DNA from: Paracoccus yibinensis
Lineage (GTDB): Bacteria > Pseudomonadota > Alphaproteobacteria > Rhodobacterales > Rhodobacteraceae
Length of the DNA stretch: 64,000 bases
Direction of reading: 5' to 3'
Assembly (NCBI RefSeq): GCF_030846195.1
Contig: NZ_JAVCWH010000002.1
Coordinates: 248,001-312,000, forward strand
Numbering within the stretch: the first letter of the stretch is position 1; the number at the start of each line of letters is the position of its first letter. Made by a program: the position numbers and the translations under genes. The notes beneath the pieces are model-generated. The model searched no databases and had not been told where the DNA came from. It saw nothing but the letters and a program-made list of their open reading frames with translations. This document shows, in pieces, positions 44,302-54,177 of the stretch.

Positions 44302-45281
44302 GCGAAACCGCGCCCCAACCCAAGACCGCGGCCTCGAACCCTCCGGTTCAGCCCATCGCGTCCAACCTGCTGCCGTCCGACGTGGTCCGAATCTCGGCCA
44401 CGAAGGACGTGCCGCAGCCGGACCGGCAACTGACCAAGGTCGCCAAGCTGATCGACGTCAGCAAGTGCATCGGCTGCAAGGCCTGCCAGTCCGCCTGCAT
44501 CGAGTGGAACGACACCAAGCCCGAGGTCGAGACCAACGTGGGGGTTTACGAGAACCCCCACGACCTGACGCCGAACATGTTCACCCTGATGCGTTTCACG
44601 GAATGGGTGAACCCGGAAACCGATAACCTGGAATGGCTGATCCGCAAGGACGGCTGCATGCATTGCGAGGATCCGGGCTGCCTCAAGGCCTGCCCGGCGC
44701 CCGGCGCCATCGTGCAGTATTCCAACGGCATCGTCGATTTCATCCACGAGAACTGCATCGGTTGCGGATACTGCGTGACCGGCTGCCCCTTCGACATCCC
44801 GCGCATCAGCAAGGTCGATCACAAGAGCTATAAGTGCACCCTGTGTTCGGACCGGGTTGCCGTAGGCCAGGGTCCGGCCTGCGCCAAGGCCTGCCCCACC
44901 CAGGCGATCGTCTTCGGCACCAAAGAGGACATGATCGCCCACGCCAACGAACGGGTCGAGGATCTGAAGTCGCGCGGCTATGAAAACGCCGGGATCTATG
45001 ATCCGGCGGGGGTCGGCGGCACGCATGTCTTCTATGTGCTGCATCACGCGGACAAGCCGTCGATCTATGAAAAGCTGCCGGACGATCCGCGCATCTCGCC
45101 CGTGGTCGAGGGCTGGAAGGGCGTGACCAAGACCGCCGGTCTTGCCGTCATGGGCGTGGCCGCCGTGGGCGCCGCGATCCACGGCATCTTCGCCCGTGCC
45201 AACAAGGTGGACGAGCACGAGGAGAAAGAGGCCGAGAAGCTGGTCAGTTCCGGCGGTTCGGACGACAGGGGGGCTGTCTGA
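44298..45281 (+). CDS. fdhB: formate dehydrogenase beta subunit (four 4Fe-4S)
   Basis: 327 residues. Four ferredoxin-type clusters are visible: [35 protein letters not shown] and [22 protein letters not shown]-terminal single membrane helix near 275-295 ([20 protein letters not shown]) anchors it, as in FdnH. It carries electrons from the alpha subunit to the cytochrome b subunit. Start overlaps fdhA stop (ATGA). Confidence 0.96.
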   Translation: MSETAPQPKTAASNPPVQPIASNLLPSDVVRISATKDVPQPDRQLTKVAKLIDVSKCIGCKACQSACIEWNDTKPEVETNVGVYENPHDLTPNMFTLMRFTEWVNPETDNLEWLIRKDGCMHCEDPGCLKACPAPGAIVQYSNGIVDFIHENCIGCGYCVTGCPFDIPRISKVDHKSYKCTLCSDRVAVGQGPACAKACPTQAIVFGTKEDMIAHANERVEDLKSRGYENAGIYDPAGVGGTHVFYVLHHADKPSIYEKLPDDPRISPVVEGWKGVTKTAGLAVMGVAAVGAAIHGIFARANKVDEHEEKEAEKLVSSGGSDDRGAV

Positions 45282-45968
45282 ATGGTGCGCCCCGTCTATT
45301 CCGAACCGGGCGACCGGATCGAATCGACCCGCCCGGTGACGGTCAGCCGTTACCGGGGGTTCATCCGCGCCAACCACTGGGTCACGGCACTGTCGCTGAT
45401 CCTGCTGCTGCTGTCGGGCCTCGCGTTTTTCCATCCGTCGCTGTATTTCCTGACCGGCCTTTTCGGCGGCGGGCAGACGGCGCGGTGGCTGCATCCGATC
45501 ATCGGCGTGGTGCTGTTCGTCAGCTTCATGGTCATGTTCATCCAGTTGTGGCGGCTGAACCTGCCCACGCCGGACGACAAGGCCTGGCTGAACCAGATCG
45601 GCGACGTGGTGAAGGGCAACGAGGAGAACCTGCCCGAGCTTGGCAAATACAATGCCGGGCAGAAGTTCATCTTCTGGGGCATGACGCTGCTGATCGTGGT
45701 GCTGATCGTGTCCGGGATCATGATCTGGGAACAGTTCTTCGGTGAGCTTGTCTCGATCCCGACCCGCCGCTGGGCCGTCCTGACCCATGCGCTTGCGGCG
45801 GTGGCGATCATCCTGGTCTTCATCCTGCACGTCTATGCGGCCTTCTGGACGCGCGGCACGCTGCGGGCGATGACGCGGGGCACCGTGACGGGCGGCTGGG
45901 CCTATCGCCACCACCGCAAGTGGCTGCGCGAACTGGCTGGACGCCGCCAGAACGGCCCGGCAGAATAA
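45282..45968 (+). CDS. fdhC: formate dehydrogenase gamma subunit, cytochrome b556
   Basis: 228 residues with four membrane helices. Haem ligands are likely the His of RANHWVTALSL near 30, HPIIG near 70 and LTHALAAVAIILVFILHVYAAFW near 170-190. It hands electrons to the quinone pool, so the complex couples formate oxidation to respiration. It starts one base after fdhB and ends 35 bases before fdhE. Confidence 0.95.
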   Translation: MVRPVYSEPGDRIESTRPVTVSRYRGFIRANHWVTALSLILLLLSGLAFFHPSLYFLTGLFGGGQTARWLHPIIGVVLFVSFMVMFIQLWRLNLPTPDDKAWLNQIGDVVKGNEENLPELGKYNAGQKFIFWGMTLLIVVLIVSGIMIWEQFFGELVSIPTRRWAVLTHALAAVAIILVFILHVYAAFWTRGTLRAMTRGTVTGGWAYRHHRKWLRELAGRRQNGPAE

Positions 45969-46003
45969 CGCAAGGCAAGTGGCCGGTTCGGCCCGGAGAG
46001 GCG

Positions 46004-46918
46004 ATGAACAACAGTCTGAAACCCGACCCTTCGGTCATTGGCGGCGTCCCTGTGGCGCCGCTGGCCTTTCTGCCCGATGCCCCTGCCGTCTTCGACAAGC
46101 GGGCCGGGCGGTTCGCCTTTCTGGCGGATCACGGCGGCAATCTGGCGCCCTATATGCGTTTTCTGGCCGACCTGACCGCTTTGCAGGCGCGGCTTGCGCG
46201 CGAACTGCCCCCCGTGATGCCGATCCCCACGGACCGGGTGGAACTGGCCCAATCCAGCCGGATGCCCCCCATCGACCGCGCGGCGCTTGCCACGGACGAA
46301 GGGATGCACGCCACGCTGGACCGCTTCCTGGCCGAGGCCGCGGGCCTTGAGATGCCCGAACAGGCCCGCCTTGCCCTGTCCGCGGTGACCGCATCGGGGA
46401 TTGCCGACCGGCATTGGCTGCTGGAAAACATCCTGTCCGACCGCATCCCCGACGACAGCGCCGCGCCCCACCTGTTCGTCGGCGCGGCGGTGCAACTGCA
46501 CCTGGCGCGGTTGGCGGGAACGCTGGACGCGGCGAAGCTGGTCAAGATCAGGACCGGCACCTGCCCCACCTGCGGCGGCAAGCCCGCCACGTCATCGGTG
46601 ATGGGCCAGGCGGGCATCGAAAGCACGCGCTACGCTACCTGCGGCTGCTGCGCGACCCAGTGGAACGAGGTGCGCGTCGTCTGCCTCTGCTGCGGATCGA
46701 ACGCCGCGATCAGCTATCGCAGCGCCGAAACGGACGAGGCGACCGTCAAGGCCGAGGTCTGCGGCGATTGCAAAGGCTGGGTCAAGATCCTGTATCAGGT
46801 CAAGAACGCCAGCCTCGATCCCATCGCCGACGACGTGTCCAGCCTGGGGCTGGACATGCTGATGAGGGACACGGACTTCCGGCGCGGCGGCTTCAACCCC
46901 TTCATCGCGGGATACTGA
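46004..46918 (+). CDS. fdhE: formate dehydrogenase accessory protein FdhE
   Basis: 304 residues. FdhE binds iron through four CxxC-type motifs and is needed for active, assembled formate dehydrogenase. Visible are CPTCGGKP, CGCCATQW, CLCCGS and CGDCKGW between about 185 and 265. GGAGAG stands before the ATG. Its stop shares a base with selA (TGATG), linking enzyme maturation to selenium insertion genes. Confidence 0.94.
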   Translation: MNNSLKPDPSVIGGVPVAPLAFLPDAPAVFDKRAGRFAFLADHGGNLAPYMRFLADLTALQARLARELPPVMPIPTDRVELAQSSRMPPIDRAALATDEGMHATLDRFLAEAAGLEMPEQARLALSAVTASGIADRHWLLENILSDRIPDDSAAPHLFVGAAVQLHLARLAGTLDAAKLVKIRTGTCPTCGGKPATSSVMGQAGIESTRYATCGCCATQWNEVRVVCLCCGSNAAISYRSAETDEATVKAEVCGDCKGWVKILYQVKNASLDPIADDVSSLGLDMLMRDTDFRRGGFNPFIAGY

Positions 46919-48285
46919 TGGCGGGGTTCCGCGCCCTGCCCTCGGTCGATCAGTTCCTGTTGTCCCCGATGGGCCAAACGCTGATCGACGGCCACGGCCG
47001 CGCGGCGGTCACGGCGGGCCTGCGCGCCCGTCTGGACGCCGCCCGTGCCGCGATCCGCGACGGCGCCGACGGTGACGCCGAGGCCGCGCGCCTGCCGCAT
47101 CTGCTGGCTGCCGACCTGGCCGCCGCCGCGCAGTCGAACCTGCGGCCGATGCTTAATCTGACCGGCACTGTCCTGCACACCAACCTGGGCCGCGCGATTC
47201 TGGCGGACGAGGCCATCGCCGCCGCCAGTGCCGCCATGGCCGCCCCGCTGGCCCTGGAGTTCGACCTGGACAGCGGCGGTCGCGGACAGCGCGACGACCA
47301 CCTGCGTGGGATTCTGTGCGAGTTGACGGGGGCCGAGGACGCCACGATCGTCAACAACAACGCCGCTGCCGTGCTGATCGCGCTGAACACCTTCGGGCAA
47401 GGGCGGCAGGCCATCGTCTCACGCGGGGAACTGATCGAGATCGGCGGCGCCTTTCGGATGCCCGACATCATGGCCCGCGCCGGCGCGCATCTGGTCGAGG
47501 TGGGCACCACCAACCGCACCCATCCGTGCGATTACCAGGACGCGATCACGCCGGACACCGGGCTGATCCTCAAGGTCCACACCTCGAACTATCGCATCGA
47601 GGGCTTCACGGCCGAGGTGCCCGCCCCGCACCTGGCGCAGATCGCGCGCAAGGCAGGCGTGGTGCTGCTCAATGACCTGGGCGCAGGATCGCTGGTCGAT
47701 CTGGCCGCCTGGGGGCTGCGCCGCGAACCCACCGTGGCCGAGGCCGTGGCCGAAGGCGCGGACCTGATCACCTTTTCGGGCGACAAGCTGCTGGGCGGGC
47801 CGCAGGCGGGCTTCATCGTCGGACGCCGCGACCTGATCGCGCAGATCAACAAAAACCCGCTGAAACGCGCCGTCCGCCTGGACAAGATCCGCATCGCGGC
47901 CTTGGAGGCGACGCTGCGACTTTACCGCGACCCCGACCGGCTGGCCGAACGTCTGCCCACGCTGCGATACCTGTCGCGCCCGCAAGCCGACATCGCCGCG
48001 CAGGCCGCGCGCCTTGCCCCGCAGGTCGGTGCGCTGCTGCCGGACTACACGGTGACCACGACGGACTGCGCCAGCCAGATCGGCTCGGGCGCGCTGCCGA
48101 CCGACACCATCCCCTCGGCCGGGCTGCGGATCACCGGCGCGGGGGGCGATGCGCCTGACCGGCTGGCCGCCCGACTGCGCGCCCTGCCCCGCCCGGTGAT
48201 CGGCCATATCCGCGACGGTGCGCTGATCCTGGATCTGCGCTGCCTCGACCAGGACGAGGATCTGCTGCGGGCGTTGTCGGCATGA
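46918..48285 (+). CDS. selA: selenocysteine synthase SelA
   Basis: 455 residues, normal for SelA. This PLP enzyme turns seryl-tRNA-Sec into selenocysteyl-tRNA-Sec with selenophosphate. PLP Lys290 lies in [32 protein letters not shown] and the C-terminal [27 protein letters not shown] segments match the family. The stop overlaps selB (ATGA). selD, which supplies selenophosphate, is not in the window. Confidence 0.97.
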   Translation: MAGFRALPSVDQFLLSPMGQTLIDGHGRAAVTAGLRARLDAARAAIRDGADGDAEAARLPHLLAADLAAAAQSNLRPMLNLTGTVLHTNLGRAILADEAIAAASAAMAAPLALEFDLDSGGRGQRDDHLRGILCELTGAEDATIVNNNAAAVLIALNTFGQGRQAIVSRGELIEIGGAFRMPDIMARAGAHLVEVGTTNRTHPCDYQDAITPDTGLILKVHTSNYRIEGFTAEVPAPHLAQIARKAGVVLLNDLGAGSLVDLAAWGLRREPTVAEAVAEGADLITFSGDKLLGGPQAGFIVGRRDLIAQINKNPLKRAVRLDKIRIAALEATLRLYRDPDRLAERLPTLRYLSRPQADIAAQAARLAPQVGALLPDYTVTTTDCASQIGSGALPTDTIPSAGLRITGAGGDAPDRLAARLRALPRPVIGHIRDGALILDLRCLDQDEDLLRALSA

Positions 48286-50303
48286 TCGTCGGCACGGCGG
48301 GGCATATCGACCACGGCAAGACGGCGCTTGTGAAGGCGCTGACCGGCACCGACGCTGACCGCCTGGCCGAGGAGAAGGCGCGCGGCATCACCATTGACCT
48401 GGGCTTCGCCTATGCCGACCTGGGCAGCGGTGCGATCACCGGCTTCGTCGATGTGCCGGGGCATGAACGCCTGATCCACACCATGCTGGCAGGCGCGGGC
48501 GGCATCGACATGGCGCTGCTGGTCGTGGCTGCCGACGACGGCGTGATGCCGCAGACGCGGGAACATGTGGCGATCCTGGATCTGCTGGGCATTCCGCGCG
48601 CCGTCGTGGCGCTGACCAAGTCCGACCTGGCGGACGACGCCCGCCGCGCCGAAGTCGCCGCCGAGATCCGCGAGGCTCTTGCAGGGACCGCCCTGGCCCA
48701 TGCGCCGATCCTGCCCGTGTCCTCGCTGACCGGCGAAGGGATCGACACCCTGCGCGCGTCGCTGATCGCCACTGAATCCGAGACGACCGCCCGCCAAGCC
48801 GATGGCCCCATGCGACTGGCAGTGGACCGCAGCTTTACCTTGTCCGGCGCGGGCACGGTGGTGACGGGAACCATGCTGACGGGAAGGGTTGCCGTCGGGG
48901 ATCAGGTGATCGTCAGCCCGCGCGGCCTGCCCGCCCGCATCCGCGCCATCCACGCACAGAACCGCCCGGCAACGGAAGGCGTTGCGGGACAGCGTTGCGC
49001 CCTGAACCTGGCGGGCGAGGCGATCAGCAAGGATGCCATCCATCGCGGCGACGTGGTGCTGTCGCCCACGCTGCACGCCCCGACCGACCGGATCGACGCC
49101 TGGCTGACGGTGCTGCCGTCCGAACCCAAGCCCATCGGCACCTGGTTCCCCGCCCGCCTGCACAGCCACGCCGTCGAAACCGGCGCGCGCATCGTGCCCC
49201 TGGGCGATCCGATCCAGCCCGGCGAAGGCGGTCCCGTGCAGATCGTGCTGGATCGGCCCATTGCTGCGGCGGTGCATGACCGCTTCATCCTGCGCGACGT
49301 GTCCGCCAGCCGCACCATCGGCGGCGGGCGCTTCCTCGACCTGCGCGCCCCGGCCCGTAAGCGCCGCACGCCCGAACGGCTGGCGCTGCTTGACGCCGCC
49401 CGCGCCGAGGATCCGGGGGCCGCCCTTGCCGCGATGCTGGCCGTGGCGCCGGTCGATCTGCCCGCCTTTGCCCGCGACCGCAGCCTGTCGCCTGCCGATC
49501 TGACCGATGCCCTGCGCCGCGCGGATGCGGCGACCATCGGCGACCTGGCCCTTGGCCGTCCGGTGCTGACCGTGCTGCAGGCCCAGTTGACGGAAACCCT
49601 GACACAGTTCCACGCGGACAACCCCGACCTTGCGGGCCTGGGCCGCGAACGCCTGCGCCTGGCGCTGCACCCGCGCCTGCCGAAGGACGCCTTCCTGACC
49701 TTCCTGCGGGCCGAGGCCGACGCGGGCCGCGCGGTCCCCGATGGTGCCTTCGTCCGCCTGCCCGGCCACGAGGTCCGCCTGACACCGGATGACGAGGCGC
49801 TGTGGGATCGCATCGCCCCCGCCCTTGCGGGCGAAACCCGCTTTCGCCCGCCGCGCGTGCGCGACTTCGCGACCGACTTCGGCATCGACGAACGCGACAT
49901 CCGCCGCGTGCTGCGCCTGACGCAGAAGCTGGGCCGAACCGACCAGATCGCCCATGACCATTTCTTCGCGCGCGAGACGACGCGAGAGATGGTGGCGATC
50001 ATCCACGATGTCGCGGCGCAGGCCCCTGACGGCTGGTTCACCGCGCCCGCCTTTCGCGACCGCGTGCAGAACGGCCGCAAGGTCGCCATCGAGATCCTCG
50101 ACTTCTTCGACCGCCTGGGCCTGACCTTGCGCCGGGGCGATTTACGTCGCATCAACCCTCATCGCGCCGACCTGTTCGGCGATCCTGGAAGGGAATCGTC
50201 CCCGGTGGGGCGGCCGGACTTCAACTCCGGTTGGGGCAGCGAGACTGTCCCGGGTGGGTTCGACTCCCATTCCCTTCCGCCAGTTTCCGAAGGCCAGGCA
50301 TGA
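48282..50303 (+). CDS. selB: selenocysteine-specific elongation factor SelB
   Basis: 673 residues; relatives are near 600-640. The GTPase starts [16 protein letters not shown] (P-loop), with DVPGHERLI (switch 2) and LTKSDLADD (NKxD-like TKSD). Domains II-III follow and four winged-helix domains that bind the SECIS fill the C-terminal half to about residue 630 ([18 protein letters not shown]). The frame then continues 38 codons across the tRNA-Sec gene without a stop. The ATG overlaps selA. Confidence 0.93.
   Translation: MIVGTAGHIDHGKTALVKALTGTDADRLAEEKARGITIDLGFAYADLGSGAITGFVDVPGHERLIHTMLAGAGGIDMALLVVAADDGVMPQTREHVAILDLLGIPRAVVALTKSDLADDARRAEVAAEIREALAGTALAHAPILPVSSLTGEGIDTLRASLIATESETTARQADGPMRLAVDRSFTLSGAGTVVTGTMLTGRVAVGDQVIVSPRGLPARIRAIHAQNRPATEGVAGQRCALNLAGEAISKDAIHRGDVVLSPTLHAPTDRIDAWLTVLPSEPKPIGTWFPARLHSHAVETGARIVPLGDPIQPGEGGPVQIVLDRPIAAAVHDRFILRDVSASRTIGGGRFLDLRAPARKRRTPERLALLDAARAEDPGAALAAMLAVAPVDLPAFARDRSLSPADLTDALRRADAATIGDLALGRPVLTVLQAQLTETLTQFHADNPDLAGLGRERLRLALHPRLPKDAFLTFLRAEADAGRAVPDGAFVRLPGHEVRLTPDDEALWDRIAPALAGETRFRPPRVRDFATDFGIDERDIRRVLRLTQKLGRTDQIAHDHFFARETTREMVAIIHDVAAQAPDGWFTAPAFRDRVQNGRKVAIEILDFFDRLGLTLRRGDLRRINPHRADLFGDPGRESSPVGRPDFNSGWGSETVPGGFDSHSLPPVSEGQA
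50187..50282 (+). tRNA. selC: tRNA-Sec (TCA anticodon)
   Basis: 96 bases with encoded CCA. The long acceptor stem GGAAGGGA/TCCCTTCC, a long variable arm (GGGGCAGCGAGACTGTCCC) and anticodon TCA at 50221-50223 in CCGGA-CTTCAAC-TCCGG identify it, close to E. coli selC. It lies wholly inside the 3' end of the selB reading frame, same strand. Confidence 0.96.
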
Positions 50304-50686
50304 ACGAAACCGATTTCGACGACTGGGTGCAGCAGACCTATGCCGAGACCCAGGGCTTCACGATGCTGATCGTGCTGCTGGGCATCGGCGGCGGGCGCAT
50401 CGACCTGCTGCGGTCGGCCTATCTGCACGTGATCGGGGACGAGATCCGCTGGCCCGACATGGCGGGTTATCTGGACGGATCGGGCGTGGACTGGGACGCG
50501 GTCGTGCTGTTCCGCGCGGGGCGCGAGGGGCTGGTCAAGGACGACATCGCCCGCGACCGGCTGGACCAGCTTGTCCGCGCGATGAACGGCGACCGCACCC
50601 TGATCCGGGACGGAGAGTTCCTGAACCGCGACGGTCTGCGGCTGCGGCTGGACGACGCCGAGCCGCAGCCGCCGATCCTCAACTGA
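50300..50686 (+). CDS. hypothetical protein coupled to selB
   Basis: 128 residues, no recognised family. It opens [20 protein letters not shown] and is acidic, with no signal peptide or clear membrane helix. Its ATG overlaps the extended selB stop (ATGA), so it should be translated from the same mRNA, after tRNA-Sec. A role in selenium metabolism can be suggested from position only. Confidence 0.8.
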   Translation: MNETDFDDWVQQTYAETQGFTMLIVLLGIGGGRIDLLRSAYLHVIGDEIRWPDMAGYLDGSGVDWDAVVLFRAGREGLVKDDIARDRLDQLVRAMNGDRTLIRDGEFLNRDGLRLRLDDAEPQPPILN

Positions 50687-51136
50687 TCAGCAGTCGGGCG
50701 CCCTGGCCGCGACCGGTTCAGCCCGGCCCGTCAGGTCCAGACCCCGCGCCGTGGGCGGCTGCCAGGTCGGCGAGGCGTTCAGCGCCCCTTGCGTGTTCGT
50801 GCCCAGGTGGGAACCGCCAAGGCCCCCGCTCCACCCGCTGGTGCCTGCGTTGTTGGCTTCGGTGCTGTCCGAACCGGGCTGCGGCTGGGTCGCGGGCTGG
50901 GCCACCGTGTCCGGGGCCGGGCAGCCGCCTTCGCCGGACTGGCCTGCTTCCTCGGTGGCAGCCGTCTGCGTCCCCTGGGCCTGCGCGCCGGGGGTCCCGT
51001 TGCGGGCGGCGTCCTGGGCCGCCGTGGCTGCAGTCGCGGCGCGGGGCTGGGCCATGTCGGGGGATGCGGCGGTCTGGGCCAGGCCCGTTCCGGCGGCCAG
51101 AAGGCTGGTGGCGATGATGACGCTGAAACGGGTCAT
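50687..51136 (-). CDS. secreted low-complexity protein of unknown function
   Basis: 149 residues. A signal peptide ([20 protein letters not shown], about 1-20) precedes an Ala/Thr/Gln-rich stretch, then [20 protein letters not shown] and a C-terminal Cys. The GTSGWSGG pattern recurs in hypothetical proteins of Rhodobacteraceae as I recall. Another Cys (GGCPAPD) is at about 71, so a disulfide is possible. The gene ends convergently one base from the 128-residue gene. Confidence 0.7.
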   Translation of the reverse strand: MTRFSVIIATSLLAAGTGLAQTAASPDMAQPRAATAATAAQDAARNGTPGAQAQGTQTAATEEAGQSGEGGCPAPDTVAQPATQPQPGSDSTEANNAGTSGWSGGLGGSHLGTNTQGALNASPTWQPPTARGLDLTGRAEPVAARAPDC

Positions 51137-51280
51137 GGCGGGCCTTTTGCAAAGGGGAGCGACGGAAAACGCCCCGGCCGCTGCGCGGGTTCCGCTTGCA
51201 GAGACCTGCCCCCGCGACTAGAAGGACGGGAATTTTTCGGGCTGCCCGGTTTTGGCGGCCATTATGGCATGAGGACGATG

Positions 51281-52615
51281 ATGCAGGTCACGGAAACGCA
51301 GAACGAAGGTCTCAAGCGGGGCTATCAGTTCACCCTGCCGGCAGCTGATCTGGCCGCGACGGTCGATGCGAAGCTGAAGGAAGCGCAGCCCGAGGTCGAG
51401 ATGAAGGGCTTTCGCAAGGGCAAGGTCCCGATGGCCATGCTGAAAAAGCAGTTCGGCCAGCGGATCATGGGCGATGCCATGCAGGAAGCCATCGACGGCG
51501 CGCTGAAGAACCACCTGGACACGTCCGGCGACCGTCCCGCGACCCAGCCCAAGGTCGAGATGCAGAACGGCGAGACCTGGAAGGAGGGCGACGACGTCGT
51601 CGTCAACGTCTCCTACGAGGCGCTGCCCGCCATCCCCGAGGTGGACCTGTCCAGCCTGACGCTGGAAAAGCTGTCGGTCCCGGCCGAGGAAGCCGCGATC
51701 AACGAGGCGCTGGAAAACCTGGCGAAGTCGGCGCAGTCCTTCGAGGACCGCAAGAAGGGCAGCAAGGCCAAGGACGGCGACCAGGTCGTGATCGACTTCA
51801 AGGGCTTCGTCGACGGCGAGGCCTTCGAGGGCGGCGCGGGCGAGGATTACCCGCTGGTGCTGGGCTCGAACAGCTTCATCCCCGGCTTCGAGGATCAGCT
51901 GGTCGGCGCGAAGGCCGATGAGGACGTGACGGTGAACGTCAAGTTCCCCGACCAGTACGGCGCCCCGCACCTGGCGGGCAAGGACGCCACCTTCGAATGC
52001 AAGGTCAAGGCCGTGAAGGCGCCCAAGGCGGCGGAAATCGACGACGAACTGGCCAAGAAATTCGGCGCCGAGGATCTGGAAGGCCTGAAGAAGCAGATCG
52101 CCGGCCGCCTGGAACAGGAATATGCCGGCGCCGCCCGCGCGATCCTGAAACGCTCGCTGCTGGACCAGCTGGACGAGAAGGTGAAGTTCGACCTGCCCGA
52201 ATCGCTGGTCGAGGCCGAGGCGCATCAGATCGCCCACCAGCTGTGGCACGAGGAAAACCCCGAGGTCCACGACCACAACCACGGCAGCATCGAGCCGACC
52301 GACGAGCACAAGAAGCTGGCCGAGCGCCGCGTGCGCCTGGGCCTGCTGCTGGCCGAGATCGGCCAGAAGGCCGAGGTGACCGTCACCGACCAGGAGATGA
52401 CGCAGGCCGTGCTGCGCGCCGCGCGCCAGTATCCCGGCCAGGAACGCGCCTTCTTCGAGTTCGTCCAGCAGAACCAGGCCGTCCAGCAGCAGCTGCGCGC
52501 CCCGATCTTCGAGGACAAGGTCGTCGATCACATCGCCGAGCAGGCGCAGGTCACTGAAAAGACCGTGACCAAGGAAGAACTGGAAAAGGCTGTCGAGGCC
52601 CTGGACGAGCTTTGA
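51281..52615 (+). CDS. tig: trigger factor, ribosome-associated chaperone and PPIase
   Basis: 444 residues. The N-terminal ribosome-binding domain has the signature [12 protein letters not shown] (about 43-54), the FKBP-type PPIase domain spans about 150-245 ([22 protein letters not shown]), and the helical C-terminal chaperone domain fills the rest. ATG 51281 gives the usual MQVTET start; 51278 and 51269 are alternatives. A His/Asn-rich insert (EVHDHNHGS) is a minor oddity. Confidence 0.97.
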   Translation: MQVTETQNEGLKRGYQFTLPAADLAATVDAKLKEAQPEVEMKGFRKGKVPMAMLKKQFGQRIMGDAMQEAIDGALKNHLDTSGDRPATQPKVEMQNGETWKEGDDVVVNVSYEALPAIPEVDLSSLTLEKLSVPAEEAAINEALENLAKSAQSFEDRKKGSKAKDGDQVVIDFKGFVDGEAFEGGAGEDYPLVLGSNSFIPGFEDQLVGAKADEDVTVNVKFPDQYGAPHLAGKDATFECKVKAVKAPKAAEIDDELAKKFGAEDLEGLKKQIAGRLEQEYAGAARAILKRSLLDQLDEKVKFDLPESLVEAEAHQIAHQLWHEENPEVHDHNHGSIEPTDEHKKLAERRVRLGLLLAEIGQKAEVTVTDQEMTQAVLRAARQYPGQERAFFEFVQQNQAVQQQLRAPIFEDKVVDHIAEQAQVTEKTVTKEELEKAVEALDEL

Positions 52616-52636
52616 TCGTCCCATTCCATTGAACCG

Positions 52637-52665
52637 AAAGGCCGCGCCATCCCGCGCGGCCTTTT
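52637..52665 (+). terminator. Rho-independent terminator of tig
   Basis: AAAGGCCGCGC pairs with GCGCGGCCTTT around a short loop and ends in TTTT, 22 bases after the stop. Confidence 0.88.
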
Positions 52666-52714
52666 CGTTTCCGACAGCCTTGTGAGGCCGCCGGGCACCC
52701 CCTATCTTGCGGCC

Positions 52715-53134
52715 ATGTCAGCACAACTCCACCTCATGAAGCTTTGCGTGGGCGCCGAAGGCCCCGATGAACTGGCCGAATGGCAGCGCCGCTTTGGCGA
52801 CGGCCATGCCGTCCATGTCACCCGCATGTGGCCCAAGCGAGAGGACGAACTGCTGTCGGGCGGGTCGATCTTCTGGGTCTTCAAGGGGGTGATGCTGGCC
52901 CGCCAGCGGATCGTCCGGCTGGACGAACATTTCCGCGACGACGGCATCCGCCGCTGCGCCCTGATCCTGGACCGCGACATCGTGCCGGTCACCGCCGTGC
53001 CGCGCCGCCCCTTCCAGGGCTGGCGCTATCTGACGGCCCAGGATGCCCCCGCCGACATGCCGCGCGGGCGCGCAGGCGACGCCGCCCTGCCCCCGCAGAT
53101 GGCCGCGGCGCTTGCCGAGATGGGCCTTGTCTGA
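52715..53134 (+). CDS. DUF1489-family protein
   Basis: 139 residues. DUF1489 is a small alphaproteobacterial family of unknown function. Typical elements are LHLMKLCVGAEGPDELAEWQ, VHVTRMWPKREDELLSGGS, IFWVFKGVMLARQRI and PFQGWRYL. No signal or membrane segment. It stands alone between tig and tRNA-Gly. Confidence 0.9.
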   Translation: MSAQLHLMKLCVGAEGPDELAEWQRRFGDGHAVHVTRMWPKREDELLSGGSIFWVFKGVMLARQRIVRLDEHFRDDGIRRCALILDRDIVPVTAVPRRPFQGWRYLTAQDAPADMPRGRAGDAALPPQMAAALAEMGLV

Positions 53135-53175
53135 TGCTTGACGCGGCCCGCGCCATCGTTTAGCCAAGGCGCCAC

Positions 53176-53249
53176 GCGGGTGTAGCTCAATGGTAGAGCA
53201 GCAGCTTCCCAAGCTGAATACGAGGGTTCGATTCCCTTCACCCGCTCCA
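53176..53249 (+). tRNA. tRNA-Gly (CCC anticodon)
   Basis: 74 bases with encoded CCA. The acceptor GCGGGTG pairs with CACCCGC, the anticodon loop TTCCCAA holds CCC at 53208-53210, and the T arm is GAGGGTTCGATTCCCTT. It matches the E. coli glyU pattern. Confidence 0.95.
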
Positions 53250-53438
53250 TCCCGTCCATGACCGTCCTTGACCCGCCTGCGGCAGCGTAACCGCATCGGC
53301 GGTTTTTCCCGACAATGATCCCTTTTTCGCCTATCACCGGAGGCGCGGGTATTTTGGTTTTGACTCGGTCCCGGCAGCGGCCGGTAATCGACCCTGCGCG
53401 GCCTTGGGATGCCGCATCTTACGACGGGAAGGTCGAGC

Positions 53439-54104
53439 ATGAAAATCACGGTCATTTCCCTGCTGGCGGCAGGTTTGGCGATCGGCATCGGCGGACAGGC
53501 GAACGCAGCCACCCTGGCCAGGTTCGATATCGGTCTGCGATACGAGGGCACGACATATACCGACCTGGCGGTCACGGACTATGGCACGGCCGGACCGACC
53601 GATCCGGCGGGATGGCAGGAGCATCAGTTCGATACCCTTCTGGCCGAGGAAAGCGGACTGGCGCTGCCGACCCTGCGACCTGGGCTGTCCATCGGCGACA
53701 TGGTTGCGTTCCGCGCCACGCTGTCGGTCCCCGATGATCCCGAAGACATGATCGCCCCTTTCGACAACGGCGGCTATGCGCTTCGCTGCAATCTTGCCGG
53801 GGTCGGCTGCACGGACGGCGTGACGGGCACCTATCACAACGGCGACATGCTGTTCGGCGAATATCGGTCGCTGACGGTCGATCCAAGGCCAGGCGGGACG
53901 CTGACCTATGTTTTCAACAACGATTACCTGTCTTCCGAGTCGCTGGGCTGGGGAACGATGACCTTCTTCAACAGAATGGCCGAGTTCACCGTTGTCTCCG
54001 TCAACCAGCCTGCCCCCGTTCCCCTGCCCATGTCGGCGGGACTTCTGGGCCTGGGGATCGGCGCCCTGGCGATGACGCGGCGTCGGCGGCGCCAGCCGGC
54101 CTGA
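53439..54104 (+). CDS. secreted protein with VPLPA/PEP-CTERM-like sorting tail
   Basis: 221 residues. Signal peptide (VISLLAAGLAIGIGGQANA), a beta-rich middle of unknown family, and a C-terminal tail VPLPMSAGLLGLGIGALAMT followed by RRRRR. The tail matches the tripartite VPLPA sorting signal (motif, membrane helix, basic end) that exosortase-type enzymes process in Rhodobacteraceae. A disulfide between the Cys pair in RCNLAGVGC is plausible. No exosortase is in the window. Confidence 0.8.
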   Translation: MKITVISLLAAGLAIGIGGQANAATLARFDIGLRYEGTTYTDLAVTDYGTAGPTDPAGWQEHQFDTLLAEESGLALPTLRPGLSIGDMVAFRATLSVPDDPEDMIAPFDNGGYALRCNLAGVGCTDGVTGTYHNGDMLFGEYRSLTVDPRPGGTLTYVFNNDYLSSESLGWGTMTFFNRMAEFTVVSVNQPAPVPLPMSAGLLGLGIGALAMTRRRRRQPA

Positions 54105-54130
54105 TCCCGCCATCCCTTGGCCGGAGAACG

Positions 54131-54160
54131 AAAAGGGCCGCGACAGTGTCGCGGCCCCTT
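54131..54160. terminator. bidirectional terminator between CTERM gene and mipA-like gene
   Basis: GGGCCGCGACA and its complement form an 11-bp stem with a tiny loop, flanked by AAAA and CCTT, so the minus-strand transcript ends in TTTT. It serves both convergent genes. Confidence 0.8.
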
Positions 54161-54177
54161 GGACCTGAGGGTCCGGG

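Noticed and set aside
50687..51136. Long plus-strand frame from 50789 merged with tig
   Set aside because: The added 164 residues are Arg/Gly-rich shadow of the minus-strand secreted protein; MQVTET is the normal trigger factor start.
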